Assembly: GCA_027943335.1 (NCBI GenBank)
Contig: BSBK01001572.1
Coordinates: 2,707,501-2,771,500, forward strand
Direction of reading: 5' to 3'
DNA: 64,000 nt
Source of the DNA: Chamaecyparis obtusa
Lineage: Eukaryota; Streptophyta; Pinopsida; Cupressales; Cupressaceae
Shown: positions 45,685 to 57,245 of the stretch, in pieces
How the letters are laid out: each line of letters starts with the position of its first letter
Numbering within the stretch: the stretch's first letter is position 1
Notes under the pieces: model-generated
What the model was told of the DNA's origin: nothing
Database searches by the model: none
The model's input: the letters and a program-made list of their open reading frames with translations, nothing else
Made by a program: the position numbers and the translations under genes

Positions 45685-46901
45685 TCAATCCACCCTTGGA
45701 TTGAGTAAGGTGGGATCAACTCCCAAATTCTTAAACTCTATTTCCTTGATCCATACTACATCTGCATTAGATTGGTTGTGCCATTTGATCAAATGTTCCT
45801 TGTATTCTTTCTTTCTATTCTTCTTGTAGACTCTTGAATCCAGTATGTTGTCAGCCTTCTTGACTGTAGTAGAAGATAGTTTGAGTTCATCTACATCTTG
45901 GATGACTTCAATAAAGATTTGATCCAGATCAGGTGGTGGTCCTTTGTAAGGAACCAAGTTTGCAACATTGAAAATAGGGGACATTCCACTATCCTCCGGT
46001 AGCTCCACTTTATAAGAATTATCTCCATAATTTTCCAAGATAGGACAGGGACCTATCCTTCTCATTTGAAACTTATGAGGGATTCCCTTCTATAGTCTAG
46101 ATTTGTTTAGATGCACCATCACTAAGTCTCCAACATTGAATTAGATATCTCTTCTTCCTTCATCAACCTTAGTCTTATGTTTCATGGTGTTCTCAGTCAA
46201 TGTTTTCCTGACTCTATCATATATCTCCTACATTACATAAGAAAAATCTTTAGCATAGCCACTTCCCTTAACTCCACCCTTTAAGTCTCTTAGCTCATAG
46301 ACTCCTCTAGGATATAGACCATATACAACTTCAAAAGGGGCTCTTCCCTATGGACCTATTCATAGTGTCATTATATGCATACTTAGCCTGTCCAATCAAT
46401 TTATCCCATTGTTGACTATATTCTTTGGTCAAGCATCTTAATAGATTCCCAAGTCTCCTATTTACCACCTCATTTTGACCATCTATTTGAGGATGGTATG
46501 TAGATCCAAAGGACAAATTGGTGCCTAATATTTTCCAAAGAGTCCTCCAAAAGTGACTCATAAACTTGGTGTCTCTATCTAACACTATGCTTAAAGGTAA
46601 CCCATGTATTCTTACTATCTCTTTGAAGAAGAGAGAGGCTATTTGGCTGGCATCATTGCTTGTCTTACATGGCACAAAGTGAGCCATTTTCTGAACCTAT
46701 CTACTAGCACATAGACACTATCCATGCCTTTTCTTGTCTTGGGCAACCCAACTATAAAGTCCATGCTCAAGAATTCCCATGGCCTAGTGGGAATAGGTAG
46801 TGGTTGATATAGGCCTACATTTGAAGAACTTCCTTTGGCCCTTTGACACACAATTAAACTATCAACATAGTTCCTAATATCAAATTTAATTCTTGGCCAA
46901 T
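45685..46901 (-). pseudogene. Gypsy E integrase core and chromodomain
   Basis: Resumes after F with YYWPRIKFDIRNYV, the zinc Cys pair (CQRAKG), LSMDFIVGLPKTRKGMDS (first Asp), SIVLDRDTKFMSHFWRTL (second Asp) and HPQIDGQNEVVNRRLGN (Glu). There is a slip near 46,345 after SIGKSPF. The tail at 45,685-46,065 is open: MRRIGPCPILENYGD, then a chromodomain-like end (YKEHLIKWHNQSNADVVW) and the final LLNPRVD. All three integrase acids are retained, so it decayed less than its RNase H. Confidence 0.88.
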
Positions 46902-46906
46902 AATAG
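46902..46906. other. Target duplication AATAG/AATAT of F
   Basis: AATAG here and AATAT at 52,634-52,638 flank F. Rejoining E across one copy restores the integrase reading R-L-Y-Y-W-P-R, so the left copy has one later substitution. Confidence 0.75.
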
Positions 46907-48023
46907 TATTAGGAATGGGAACACTGAGAGGGGGGGTGAATTAGTGTTCACTGTATTTTAACTTTTACTTTAATCTTTATGCTGAACTTAAATGCTTAAG
47001 TACTAAAATAAACATTCACATAAACATGAAACATGAAATCAACACATGACACCAATATGATTATGGGGAAACCCAAATAGGTAAAATCCCCAATGGGAAT
47101 TGACACCCACTAATATTCTACACTAGTGTTTTGTGATCCTTGTTAGAAAATCCTTTACCCTGTTAGGAGTAGCTTTACAATGCTTTAAGTAAAGTAGACC
47201 TTGTTAAGGGTCAGACACTGTTAGGAGTCTTTTACAATTTTCCCTATTAGAGGAGAGGATGCACTATATAAGAGCTCATTGCTCAAGTGGTGAAGGCTAC
47301 AACCTTCTGATCTTAGATACACACTATATCTGCAGGATGAATTGTCACTGTGACACTACTTGTTAGATCAATTCCTTTAATGTGCTTATGATTTGACCTC
47401 TAGAAAAGCTCTAATACATCTTCTAGTGTCTTCACACACTTCTTCTCTTCTTATTATAACTCTCTCTCAACTTCCATACTTAATACAATGGGCGCACCTT
47501 ATATTTATACGCTCATACAAAATACACAATTAGTTTGACCCTATAACTAATTACAAACAACACTTTCAAATGAATTGGCTTAAGAGTGCTTACAATTATA
47601 CATATAAACATGTCAGAAACCTAAATACAATGGGCACATAGCCTTTACTATATTACATTATATCCACAAACCAAAATACTAACTGTTGGCTCCATGCACT
47701 ATTCATTGTTGTGGCACACTGGTTGTGCAACTTCAACTAACTATAACTTTCTCATCCTTGCACATCTTCTTATGCACTCATAGAATAAGCATGAGTATAG
47801 TCTAAGAAACTTAAATTCTAGGGCACATATTGAAATTTTTCCATACACATGTGTGCTGATGCTCTGAGCTATTAGAACTTTGTACACTATCCAGTCTTCA
47901 ACACTTAAACCGAATTCTGATCTTTACACCAAGTGCGCTGACTCCAAACTGCTATATGACTTTTTTGCCATATTGAGAACACTTTATCTAGTCATATACC
48001 ATAGTATAGACAACTTTCCAACA
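46907..48023 (-). repeat. 3' LTR of F
   Basis: 1,117 bp, element sense TGTTGGAAAGTTGTC... to ...CATTCCTAATA, pairing with 51,518-52,633 along its length with modest divergence. Its plus-orientation start is TATT where the partner keeps TGTT. Confidence 0.92.
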
Positions 48024-48040
48024 ATCTCCACTTTTTTCAT
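48024..48040 (-). promoter_or_regulatory. Polypurine tract of F
   Basis: Minus-strand AAAAAAGTGGAGAT directly precedes the LTR start TGTTGGAAAG. A second purine tract, CAAAGGGGGAG, lies 150 bp upstream near 48,170-48,180. Confidence 0.7.
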
Positions 48041-48224
48041 TGATGGAAACAAAGGAATATGGCCAAGTTGCTAACTGTCCCTTAACATAAATACTTTTGT
48101 CTTCTATACATTTCTTATACAAAATATTATATCTCCCAATACATATTATACTCCATATTCTATACAAAACTCCCCCTTTGACATTAATGACAAAGGGGTA
48201 CCAAAAAACTATATCTGCACATAC

Positions 48225-50136
48225 TTACTTAGGGAAAACATTCGAATATGCTATCTTGAGGTTCTGGATCTCTTTCTTCCAAAAAGTTATCAAAGAGTTA
48301 ACTATCTAGGGATGGGCACATAAAGCATATTGAAGCTTTTACATCTTCTTCAAATCTATGTTCAGACCTTGATCATAGGTTACCATTGTGGTATCAATCT
48401 CCTTTATGTTCTAATTGAGAATGTCTAGTGAGGGTGCAAGAGCATTCCTCAACTGAGTCTGTCTAGATCTTATCTTTGCCATCTCTTTATCTGCTTTCTC
48501 AATTTTTTTCAACTAACCTTGGTAGACATTTTTGGACATGTTCACATCAGTGTATGAGTCTTTCACTAAACTCTTTACCTACTCAATCATAGCTTTTGCT
48601 TCTTGTATTGTCTTAAGATGGGCATCAATAAGCTTATCTTGATCCATGTAGTCTGCAATGAATTTCCTTCCTTGATCAGAAAATTATTTTAAGGATGCTT
48701 GCCCTATCTTGAGTGAATTCAGATCTAGTGCAAAGTTTCTCATCAACTCATTCAATATCTTCTTCAGGTACTTCTCTTATGCAACTTTGGATGCAGATTC
48801 TTTGAGGCTTGAAAAATTACTTTTGAACTGTGAGATAACTATACTTACATCATCAACTGAGTGTACCTTATTCACTTTCATGTCTACTGGAAACAAACTA
48901 TTTAGTATGTTCACTGATTCCACAAGGAGATGATTTATCATTACTTGTTTCTCCTTTGCCTTCTCCATAGCTAGGACACTGAACTTAATCAAGTCTTCTT
49001 CTCTCCATGAGTCCAAACTAGATGTGTCAAGTGTCAAACTTGAAAACAATGCTGAGGAGGGAGTGATGGGAGTGCTATCCATCACTTCTAGTTTTACCTT
49101 GGCTAGATCAATAGAAGTTTCATCTTTCTCTTGTTCTTTATCTTATTCTTTCTTTTCTTCCTTTTCTATTTTCTCTTCTTCTTTCTCATCTGATATATTT
49201 TCAATCAATACCTCTTCTTGATGAGTGGGAGGTGTGCTACTACATAAAGCTTGTTTAAACTTGTCCAATTCTATGTCAGTGGCCACCATGGCTATTTCCA
49301 CATTATCAATAATAATGGTGTTGTTTTTGAGTGATTCTTGACATGGGTGCAGACTTATCTAACTCTATTTGTACTTCCACTACAAGCGCTAAATCCTGAG
49401 GACTTGTAGATTATTCCTTGATGGTCGCTGACCCTTTTTTGACCTTTCTGGGTATAGTAGCTATGGGTGTAGTAGGTGGATATATGTTTCTATTTATGAA
49501 TACCTTCTCAAAGGCTTTTTCTATCTCTTTTGCAATTAACTCATAATTCTTATCCATTATGTTTAGAGTCCTTGTCTTAGTTCTGAGGTGAGGCTTCACT
49601 AGATCTAATAGCAATTTCTTCTCTTCAAGCTCACATATAGGAAGGGTATCATCAAGAATATTTTCCCTTATCCACAGATCTTCCTTAATGGCATGTCTCT
49701 TTTGGAATTCAAGGATATTCCATACTTTATCATGAAACATTGTTTTAAGTTCCAAGATTATTTTCTTGAACTTTTACATGTTCTTGACCAACATACCATG
49801 AATCTTAGATTTGTCTATTTCATTGTACTTGTCATATAATTTCCCTACTTGGTCAATTATTACCTCATCAAATATTCTGGAACTTAGCACACTAAGACTA
49901 GGTTTAAAGCTTACTTCAAAAGGTGCTTGGTTGTTCCTTTTGTTCCTTGTGACTCTCAAGGATGGATGACTGGTGCCAACCTATTTCTTTTTCTTAGGCA
50001 TTGCCTTATACTCAGGAGGAGTAGTAAGGTCAATGGTTTCCTTGGGCATAGAAGAAGTATCATATTCTTTACCCTTCTAACTATCATCTTTTTCAATTTT
50101 TATCTTCTTCATCTTGGGGTCATGTGATTCTCCCAT
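48225..50136 (-). pseudogene. F ORF2, unknown long protein
   Basis: Starts MGESHDPKMKKIKIEKDD at 50,136 and runs to a TAA at 48,225, about 637 codons with one frame slip near 49,320. Its frame is broken by 12 stops, six TAG and six TAA, no TGA, as if Gln codons had decayed. The N-terminus is basic, with a PKKKK stretch like a nuclear signal. The middle (IIDQVGKLYDKYNEIDKSK and onwards) looks helical, and a Glu/Lys-rich run (ISDEKEEEKIEKEEKKE) follows, suggesting coiled coil. I recognise no family. An envelope-like ORF left after loss of pol in a SIRE-type element is one guess. Confidence 0.7.
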
Positions 50137-50336
50137 TAATGCAAGTCACGTAAACCAGGTTTTCACTACAAAATTTCCAACTCAAGTTCTGCTAACAATC
50201 AACATGTGTGCTCTTGCACCTAGGTACCTTTATACTCCAAAAGTTTAAGTCCAAAGGTGCATACTCTAATGATGAGTATACCAGCCATGCAGGGGTCTAG
50301 AGCTAAATTAGCTCCTCCTATGACCCTAAGAGCCAT

Positions 50337-51449
50337 TCATCCAGATGTAGAGGGTGCATCCACTAGGGATGCATCCAATACATTCTCATCAATCTTTCCT
50401 TTCTTTTTCTCTAACCAAATCATGCTTGCATCATCTGAGGCTTTGACAAAATTAACTTCTCCTATGGGATCCAAAATTGGTTCTTCAGATTTTTTAGGGC
50501 TTCCCCGACCTTGCGTCCTTGATCTACAAAACCTTGACATATGTCTAGCCTTGTTACAAGAGTGACAAATGACTGGAGGTCTTATATTCCTCAGTGCATT
50601 AACATGAGTCACCATTCTATATTGTTTTGATGTATGACCATTATAGTTACATATCTAGCATGTAACATTCTGAGAGCTTCTTACATTTATCTGATTTTGA
50701 TTTCTCTGATCTTGTTGAATCCTGTTCTTCCTTCTAGTCTTGAAATTCATAACTCTATGACCAAACTTGTTGCATGAATAATAGTAGCCAATAAAAGGTC
50801 TTACCTCTATATAGTTCCTTGCAATGTGTCCATGCTTGTTACATGAAAAACAAGTGTGTTCTACTTGCTTGCACTCATTCTTAGGTGGTCCACCATTATC
50901 TATGGTTTGATCTTCAGTCTTTTCAACATCAGTAGAGTCCTTTTGTAAATCCTTTCTTGCTCGCATATTGTCCATCTAATTTTGTGCTTCATTGTATCCA
51001 ATACAACTGGTGTCTCCTTTGGCTCTTCCTGCATACAACTGAGATTCTATCAAATTAGAACTGGTGTGTAATTTGTCAATATGATTCTTTGCTTCTTTCA
51101 ATTTAGACTCCAAGCTTTCTTTTCTATTCCTTAGCTCCAAGATTTCCATGTTTTCTTGCCTTAGTTCTTCATTTAACTAAAGGTTCTCTTTGATCTGTTC
51201 ATCATAGACTTTTTGGTTATTAGTCAGTTTATCATCAAACTCTTCAAGTTGTTCTTTTAAGGATTTCTTTTCTTCATTGAGCTTCTTGACCATTGTTCCT
51301 AGATCACTGGTAGAGAATTCTTTCAAGTCTTTCCTTAGCTTTTTTATGAGTAATTGAGCATCACTGAGTTTATCCTTTAATTCTTCAGATTCTCTTTCTG
51401 ACTTGTCCAAATCAAGAGTAGCTTCAAGATTTATTTTTAGATGTTTCAT
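50337..51449 (-). pseudogene. F ORF1, coiled coil plus four zinc knuckles
   Basis: One frame of 371 codons starting MKHLKINLEATLDLDKSE at 51,449, 68 bp after the LTR. The first 130 residues are Leu/Glu/Lys heptads (VKKLNEEKKSLKEQLEEFDD), a coiled coil. Four knuckle-like CCHC units follow: CFSCNKHGHIARNY, YYSCNKFGHRVMNF, ICNYNGHTSKQYR and CHSCNKARHMSRFC, most having lost one Cys or His. Three TAG interrupt it, each where Gln fits. The usual N-terminal Copia gag domain is absent. It may come from the C-terminal half of a SIRE-like gag. Confidence 0.75.
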
Positions 51450-51501
51450 TTCTCTTTGTCCATGATCTCCTTAGGTGGTTAAACTTCTATGCTGAGGACC
51501 A

Positions 51502-51515
51502 GAGCTCTGATACCA
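51502..51515 (-). promoter_or_regulatory. Primer-binding site of F
   Basis: Minus-strand TTGGTATCAGAGCTC immediately after the LTR end CCTAACA. Perfect Met-tRNA type site. Confidence 0.9.
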
Positions 51516-51517
51516 AT

Positions 51518-52633
51518 TGTTAGGAATGGGAACACTGAGAGGGGGGGTGAATTAGTGTTCACTATATTTTAACTTTTACTTTAATCTTTATGTTGAACTT
51601 AAATGCTTATGTACTAAAATAAACATTCACATAAACATGAAACATGAAATCAACACATGACACCAATATGATTACGGGGAAACCCAAATAGGTAAAAAAA
51701 CCGGTGGGAATTGACACCCACTAATATTTTGCACTAGTGTTTTGTGATCCTTGTTAGAAGATCCTTTACCCTATTAGGAGTAGCTTTACAATGCTTTAAG
51801 TATAGTAGACCTTTTTGAGGTTCAGACCCTATTAGGATTCTTTTACAATCATCCCTGTTAGGGGAGAAGATGCACTATCCAAGAGCTCACTACTCAAGTG
51901 GTGAAGGCTACAACCTTCTGATCTTAGATACACACTATATCTGCAAGATGAACTATCACTATGACACTTCTTTTCGGATCAGTTCCTTTGATGTGCTAAT
52001 GCTTTGACCTATAGAAAATCTTTAATACATCTTCTAGTGTCTTCACACACTTTTTCTTTTCTTATTATAACTCTATCTCAACTTCCATACTAAATACAAT
52101 GGGCGCAACTTATATTTATACGCTCATACAAAATACACAATTAGGTCATCCCTATAACTAATTACAAACAATGCTTCCAAATGAATTGTCTTAAGTGTGC
52201 TTACAATTATACATATAAACATGTCGGCAACCTAAATACAATGGGCACATAGCCTTTACAATATTACATTATATCCGCAAACCAAAATACTAACTGTCGG
52301 CTCCATGCACTGTTCATTGTTGGTGCACACTGGCTATGCAGCTTCAACTAACTATAACTTTCTCATCCTTGCACATCTACTTATGCGCTCATAGACTAAG
52401 CATTAGTATAGTCTAAAAAACTTAAATTCTAGGGCACATACCATAATTCATCCGTACACATGTGCACTGATGCTTTGAGCTATTGGAATTGTGTACACTA
52501 TCCAGTCTTCAACACTTAACTAAATTCTGATCTTTACACCAAGTGCGCTGACTCCAAACTGCTATATGACTTTATTGCCATAATGACAACACTATATCTA
52601 ATCATATACCACAATATAGACAACTTTCCAACA
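51518..52633 (-). repeat. 5' LTR of F
   Basis: 1,116 bp with clean TGTTGG...CTAACA ends. A TATAAATATA box is at 52,111-52,120 on the minus strand. It carries the G-run module at 51,531-51,556. Confidence 0.92.
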
Positions 52634-52638
52634 AATAT

Positions 52639-53282
52639 AACCTTTGAACAAGTTCTTGTGTCTTAGTGATCCCAAAGTGACCACTCAATGCACCATTGTG
52701 CTTTTCCTTAATCAAATTCTCTCTTATAGACCCTCTAGGAACACGTAACTGACTTCCTTTAAACAAAAGGTTACTTTAAAAAGTATACTTAGCATATTTT
52801 ATATACAAATTATTTTTATGTTCAACACATACCTTGTAAATGTCTGCAAAGTCTTCATCATCAACATATAGATCTTTGAAGTGATCTATTCCCATGCTCT
52901 TCAATTATATCTATTGGATAGTGAGAGCTCTTCTACTCAAGGCATCTTCCACCTTTTTGAGTACTCCCTTCTTGTGCTTGATGTTAATTGTGTATGCTTG
53001 TAGGTATTCAACCCACTTCATGTGCTTATGACTAAGTTTCTCTTAAGAGTTCAAGAAACTTAGAGCTTGGTTATCTGAATAGACTATGAACTCCTTGGGA
53101 AGCAAATAATGCCTCCATTTTCTTAAGACCTAAACTAGAGAATACATCTAAAGGTCATAAGAAGATTATTTCTTCTTGGCTTCACTCAACTTCTTTGAAC
53201 AGAAAGCCACTAATCTACCCTCTTGGCTTAAAATAGCTCTAATAGCCACATTGCTTGCATCACACTCTATGTTAAATAACTT
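52639..53282 (-). pseudogene. Gypsy E RNase H and integrase N-terminus
   Basis: RNase [41 protein letters not shown] and KVEDALSRR; the central Glu is a TAG (SSYDL-stop-MY), so one catalytic position is lost. Next come GSQLRVPRGSIRENLIKEKH and NGALSGHFGITKTQELVQRLY, whose His pair belongs to the integrase zinc region. The frame runs directly into F at 52,638 and continues at 46,901. About eight stops are present. Confidence 0.85.
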
Positions 53283-54250
53283 CTAAAAACTTGGCAAAAC
53301 TAAGATAGGCTGAGTAGAAATCCTTTTCTTTAACAACTCAAAACTATTGTTAGTTTTTTCATTCCACAAAAACTTAGTCTTCATGCCTCCTTTAATGGTG
53401 TCTAACATAGGAGCACAAATAGCATTGAGTTTCTTGATAAACTTCCTATTGTATTGAGAAAGGCCATGAAAACTTCTTACCTCTGTTGCAATCCTTGGAG
53501 TGGGCCAATTGAGGATGGATTCCACTTTGTTAATATCCATTTTTAGATTGACATGTGATAGTACAAACCCAAGGTATACTAGCTCTATCTTGATAAACTC
53601 ACACTTCTCTAAGTTGATCATCAACTTCTCATCATGCAGCCTCTTGACAAAAGTCTCTAGGTGTTGGAGATGCTCCTCTTTTGTCTTTCTATAAATCAAT
53701 ATATCATCAAGATATACTACCACAAATATTCCAATGTAGTTTTGAGGACTTCATTCATGAGTTTCATGAATGTGGAGGGGGCATTAGACAGTCCAAATGG
53801 CATGACAAACCATTCATACAAACCTTCATTGGTTTTGAAGGCTTTTTTCCACTCATCTCCCCCATGTATCCTAATTTGGTGATAACCACTCTCCAATTCT
53901 ATCTTGGTAAAGTACTTGGCTTCACCTAGACAATCCATTAGGTCTTCAATCCTAGGGGTAAGGAACCTATACCTAATGGTTATCCTATTTATGGCCCTTG
54001 AATCAATACAAAGCCTCCAAGTTCCTCCTTTATTAGGTGCTAGGACTATGGGTACAACACATGGGCTAATGCTCTTTCTAATAAGTCCTTGGTTTAGGAG
54101 TTCTTGGATTTGTCTAGAAATTTATTCATTTTGTTGAGGGGTCATCTTGTAGGATTCCTTATTGGGAAGGGTAGCTCTTGGTATGAAGTCTATCCTATGA
54201 CTTATAGCTCTTTTAGGGGGTAATATTGATGGTTTTCCATCACTTACTAT
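53283..54250 (-). pseudogene. Gypsy E reverse transcriptase
   Basis: RT motifs: [20 protein letters not shown] (relatives KIDLKSGYH, so the catalytic Asp here is Glu), [41 protein letters not shown] slip near 53,730 shifts the frame, and [18 protein letters not shown] follows, then [19 protein letters not shown] and [20 protein letters not shown]. The upstream part from 54,250 has SYKMTPQQNE and lost its frame in places. Confidence 0.88.
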
Positions 54251-55737
54251 GCCTTCATAAGTCTACAACATGCTTTGTATCTCCTTAGGTAGCTCTAGCT
54301 TCTTGGCTACTTTATCATCATTCATCTCTCTTGGCCTTAAAACTAATGAAAAGCCAACTCCTCCTTCTTCCAAGGCTTCTAAGAACTATTTTTCACCAAC
54401 TATTAGTACATTAGGAACCACTATCTTCATCTTTGTGTCCTCTAATAGTGACTGAATTTTAAATGTCACATTATCCTTCTTGAAAGTATAAGAGTTCTTC
54501 ACTCCATCATGCATAGTTTGGAGGTCAAATTTCCATGGTCTACCTTGGATAAAGTGACATGCATCCATAGGAAATACATCAAATAGGATATTTTCCTTAT
54601 ACCTTCCAACTGAGAACTCCACCCAAGCCTGTTCATTCACTAAGACATGTCCTTTATTCAGCCATGTGACCTTGTAAGGACTAGTGTGGGGTATCCTTGT
54701 CATATTTAACTTGCTGACTGCTTCCTCTGACATAATGTTGTCAGTAGATCCTGAGTTAATAATGACTCTACACACCTTTCCCATCATCTTACATTTCATT
54801 CTAAATAGGGATCTTCTTTGGCTTGGCTCCTCTTTCATTGGCTTCTTAATCAATGTTCTCCTCATCACGAGGTTCTCACCTTTCTCTAATGCTAGTGGTA
54901 CCACAGGGTGATTCACTACTACATTTGTCTCATCATGAACAATATTGACTCTCTCATCTCCTCCTTGAGAATTACTACCCTTCTTTGGACACCTATAGGC
55001 AAGGTGTACCATTTGGTTACAATGATAGCTTTTCATGTTGGAAAAATAATTGCCTCTTCCTTGTCCACCACTTCTTCCTCTAAAGTTAGAGATCCTTCCT
55101 CTACTACCTCTACTAGAGATTCCCTCTTGTTACTCAATGTATTTGACTTCTCCTTGAGTCCTTGGCTCTAAACTCCTTCTACCATATCCACTTCTTTGCC
55201 CTCTACTATCTCTTCCTCTACCTCTACCTTTTGAGGTACTAGAATCTTGATTCTTTCTCAACTTCTCTACCTTGACAACAAGTTGATGACATTTCTAGAT
55301 GGTGTTAGGAGTCATAAGATTCATCTCATCTTGGATATTCAATTTGAGCCCATTGAGGTATCTTGCCACCTTTACCTTCTCATCCTCTACAACTTGAGAT
55401 CTCATACAAAGCTTTTGGAACTCCTTGGTATATGATTTCACCTCCAAGTCTTTTTTCCTAAGACTTTGCCTCTTCTTATGGAGTTGGATTTCATAATCCT
55501 TGGGATACATATGCAACCCTAATCTTGGCCACCATTTCCTTCCATCTAGAAATTGGATTCTTACCTTCTTTCTCCCTCTCATGTTGTAGAAACTTCCACC
55601 AAGTGAGTGCAGGACCTGTTAGTCTACCCTTGGCTACCTTAACCTTTTGAGCCTCTATAATTCCATCACATTCAAAGTGGTTCTCTAGTCCTTTTATCCA
55701 ATCTAGGACTATCTCTAGTTCCATCTTCCCATTGAAG
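54251..55737 (-). pseudogene. Gypsy E gag C-terminus and protease
   Basis: From K's left edge: MELEIVLDWIKGLENHFECD, KGRLTGPALTWWKFLQHERE, YEIQLHKKRQSLRKKDLEVK, KVKVARYLNGLKLNIQDEMN. An Arg/Gly-rich stretch leads to the knuckle SYHCNQMVHLAYRCP (first Cys now Ser). Protease has CRVIINSGSTDNIMSEEAVS, in which the catalytic Asp is Asn, and MDACHFIQGRPWKFD. The protease part is open for 216 codons (54,386-55,036). A one-base slip lies near 55,500. Confidence 0.87.
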
Positions 55738-55742
55738 ATAGG
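55738..55742. other. Target duplication ATAGG, left copy (solo LTR K)
   Basis: ATAGG flanks K on the left here and exactly on the right at 56,901-56,905. Confidence 0.93.
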
Positions 55743-56900
55743 TGTTAGAAATTAAAGTCCACCAAGATAACTGAGAGGTGGGGAGGGGTGAATCCGTTAT
55801 CTGATAATTATAACTTTTATAACCTTCAACAACATTAAACCATGTAAGCAATATAATTACCAACCATAGAAAGATATCCATACACAATAAAACAATGACA
55901 CAAGATGTGTTGAATAGGGAACCTCTTGATCAAAGAATAAACCCCGGTCAGAATGATGCCCATAAAAGATGCACTAATATGAATATTCCTTGTGAAAGGA
56001 TGGATTATATTAGGAGAATTATGAAATACATTCAGTAAATATGAATCCCTGCTAGGAGATTTGAATCCCTGCTAAAAAATTCTAACCTTGTTAAGGGTTA
56101 TGGAAGACAGATGGATCCACTTCCCAAACAACTTCAATGGAAAGATCACTAAAGACACTCTCCAATTGATCTCTAGATTATTCAACAAAATAATATAAAA
56201 TATGTTACCTCCTCTCTCACTATTCCAAACCGCACTCACTGCTACACCAGATCTCAATTTTAGATCTCTGTACCCCACATGTCTTATTTCACAATTAATT
56301 ATCTCTTTTCTTCACTTCATGCATACATCAACCTTTAGCCATATTATAACAAGGAAAAACATTCATTTCTTTATACCACACTCAAGTAATTACAAATGAG
56401 TTAGAATCCAATTACAAAATAAAAGTTTCCACATCCTACATCAAAATTACACAAAACTGTCAGCTTTCAATTACAATAATTCTTCACTCATGTGACCTCA
56501 AAGTTTGCATTGTCACCCACATTACTATCAATGTCTCTTCAACTTCCCTTTAACTACACAAAACCATACTCCATGTCATTAGGAGATATCATCCAATTTC
56601 CACAAACCGCTACTCAGGAACACTGCTTGAATACTGCTTCCACCAAAATGCTCATAACTTCCATGAATGAATAAATTACTATATGCACTCTTATCCATAA
56701 ACATATAACATATCAAAGAGTATATCCTCAACATCACATAGCTTCAACTACAATATCCCACGTGCGCTAATCCAAACACTGTCTGCTTCTTTTCAAGTCT
56801 CTAGAAGATCACTATGTTGACATCAATGACAATCATAGTCATGAATGCAACAACAATTGCTACAGAATGGCTACCAAACATTCAACATTCATTCCTAACA
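55743..56900 (-). repeat. Solo LTR K, same family as Copia G
   Basis: 1,158 bp, plus orientation TGTTAGAAATTAAAGTCCACC to ...CATTCCTAACA, reverse complement of the G LTR, bounded by exact ATAGG copies. No internal sequence or second LTR is present. It interrupts E's gag between LECIPI (56,906) and MELEIVLDW. Recombination between two LTRs of a former full element explains it. It also shows the full G LTR length. Confidence 0.95.
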
Positions 56901-56905
56901 ATAGG

Positions 56906-57240
56906 AATGCATTCCAATGCTTTTCCACTCAAGGCTTTCAATGCCTTCAAGAATGGTTCTTCAGCTAAAATTGGGTCTAGTTCAGGGACTTCATCCTCCA
57001 AAAGGATCTCCTTTTTTTTTCCATCTATCTTATCATTAGCTCCTTCAGCCTTTACATCTACTTCATCCACCTTTAGCTCTAATTGAGCCAATCTTTCCTA
57101 GAGTAGTCTATTCTCCTCCTCTTGGTCTTCCACCTTCTTGGCTAACTTAGCATTAGTCATCATTGTACTATCTGATTCAAAAGATGTATTGTCTCGTACT
57201 GATTCATTAGGTTGAAAAATTAACCACAAGCTTGATCAAA
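56906..57240 (-). pseudogene. Gypsy E gag N-terminus
   Basis: AKLAKKVEDQEEENRLL-like coiled coil, then a stop and MAQLELKVDEVDVKAEGAND, KKKEILLEDEVPELDPILAE, PFLKALKALSGKALECIPI, continuing across K in the piece at 55,724. It is homologous to A at 7,467-7,640. The start is probably near 57,165, where TNAKLAKKVEDQ begins after NESVRDNTSFESDS. Confidence 0.8.
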
Positions 57241-57245
57241 ACAAG

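Larger units (their letters stand above)
46907..52633 (-). mobile_element. Element F: LTR retrotransposon lacking pol
   Basis: A 5.7 kb minus-strand element with LTRs at 46,907-48,023 and 51,518-52,633, a primer site, and a purine tract before the 3' LTR. The 3.5 kb between carries two long reading frames (ORF1 48-371 codons of coiled coil and knuckles; ORF2 about 637 codons) but no protease, RT, RNase H or integrase motif in any frame I checked. The LTR ends resemble those of the Copia elements here. It must have been moved by enzymes of another element. Confidence 0.85.
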
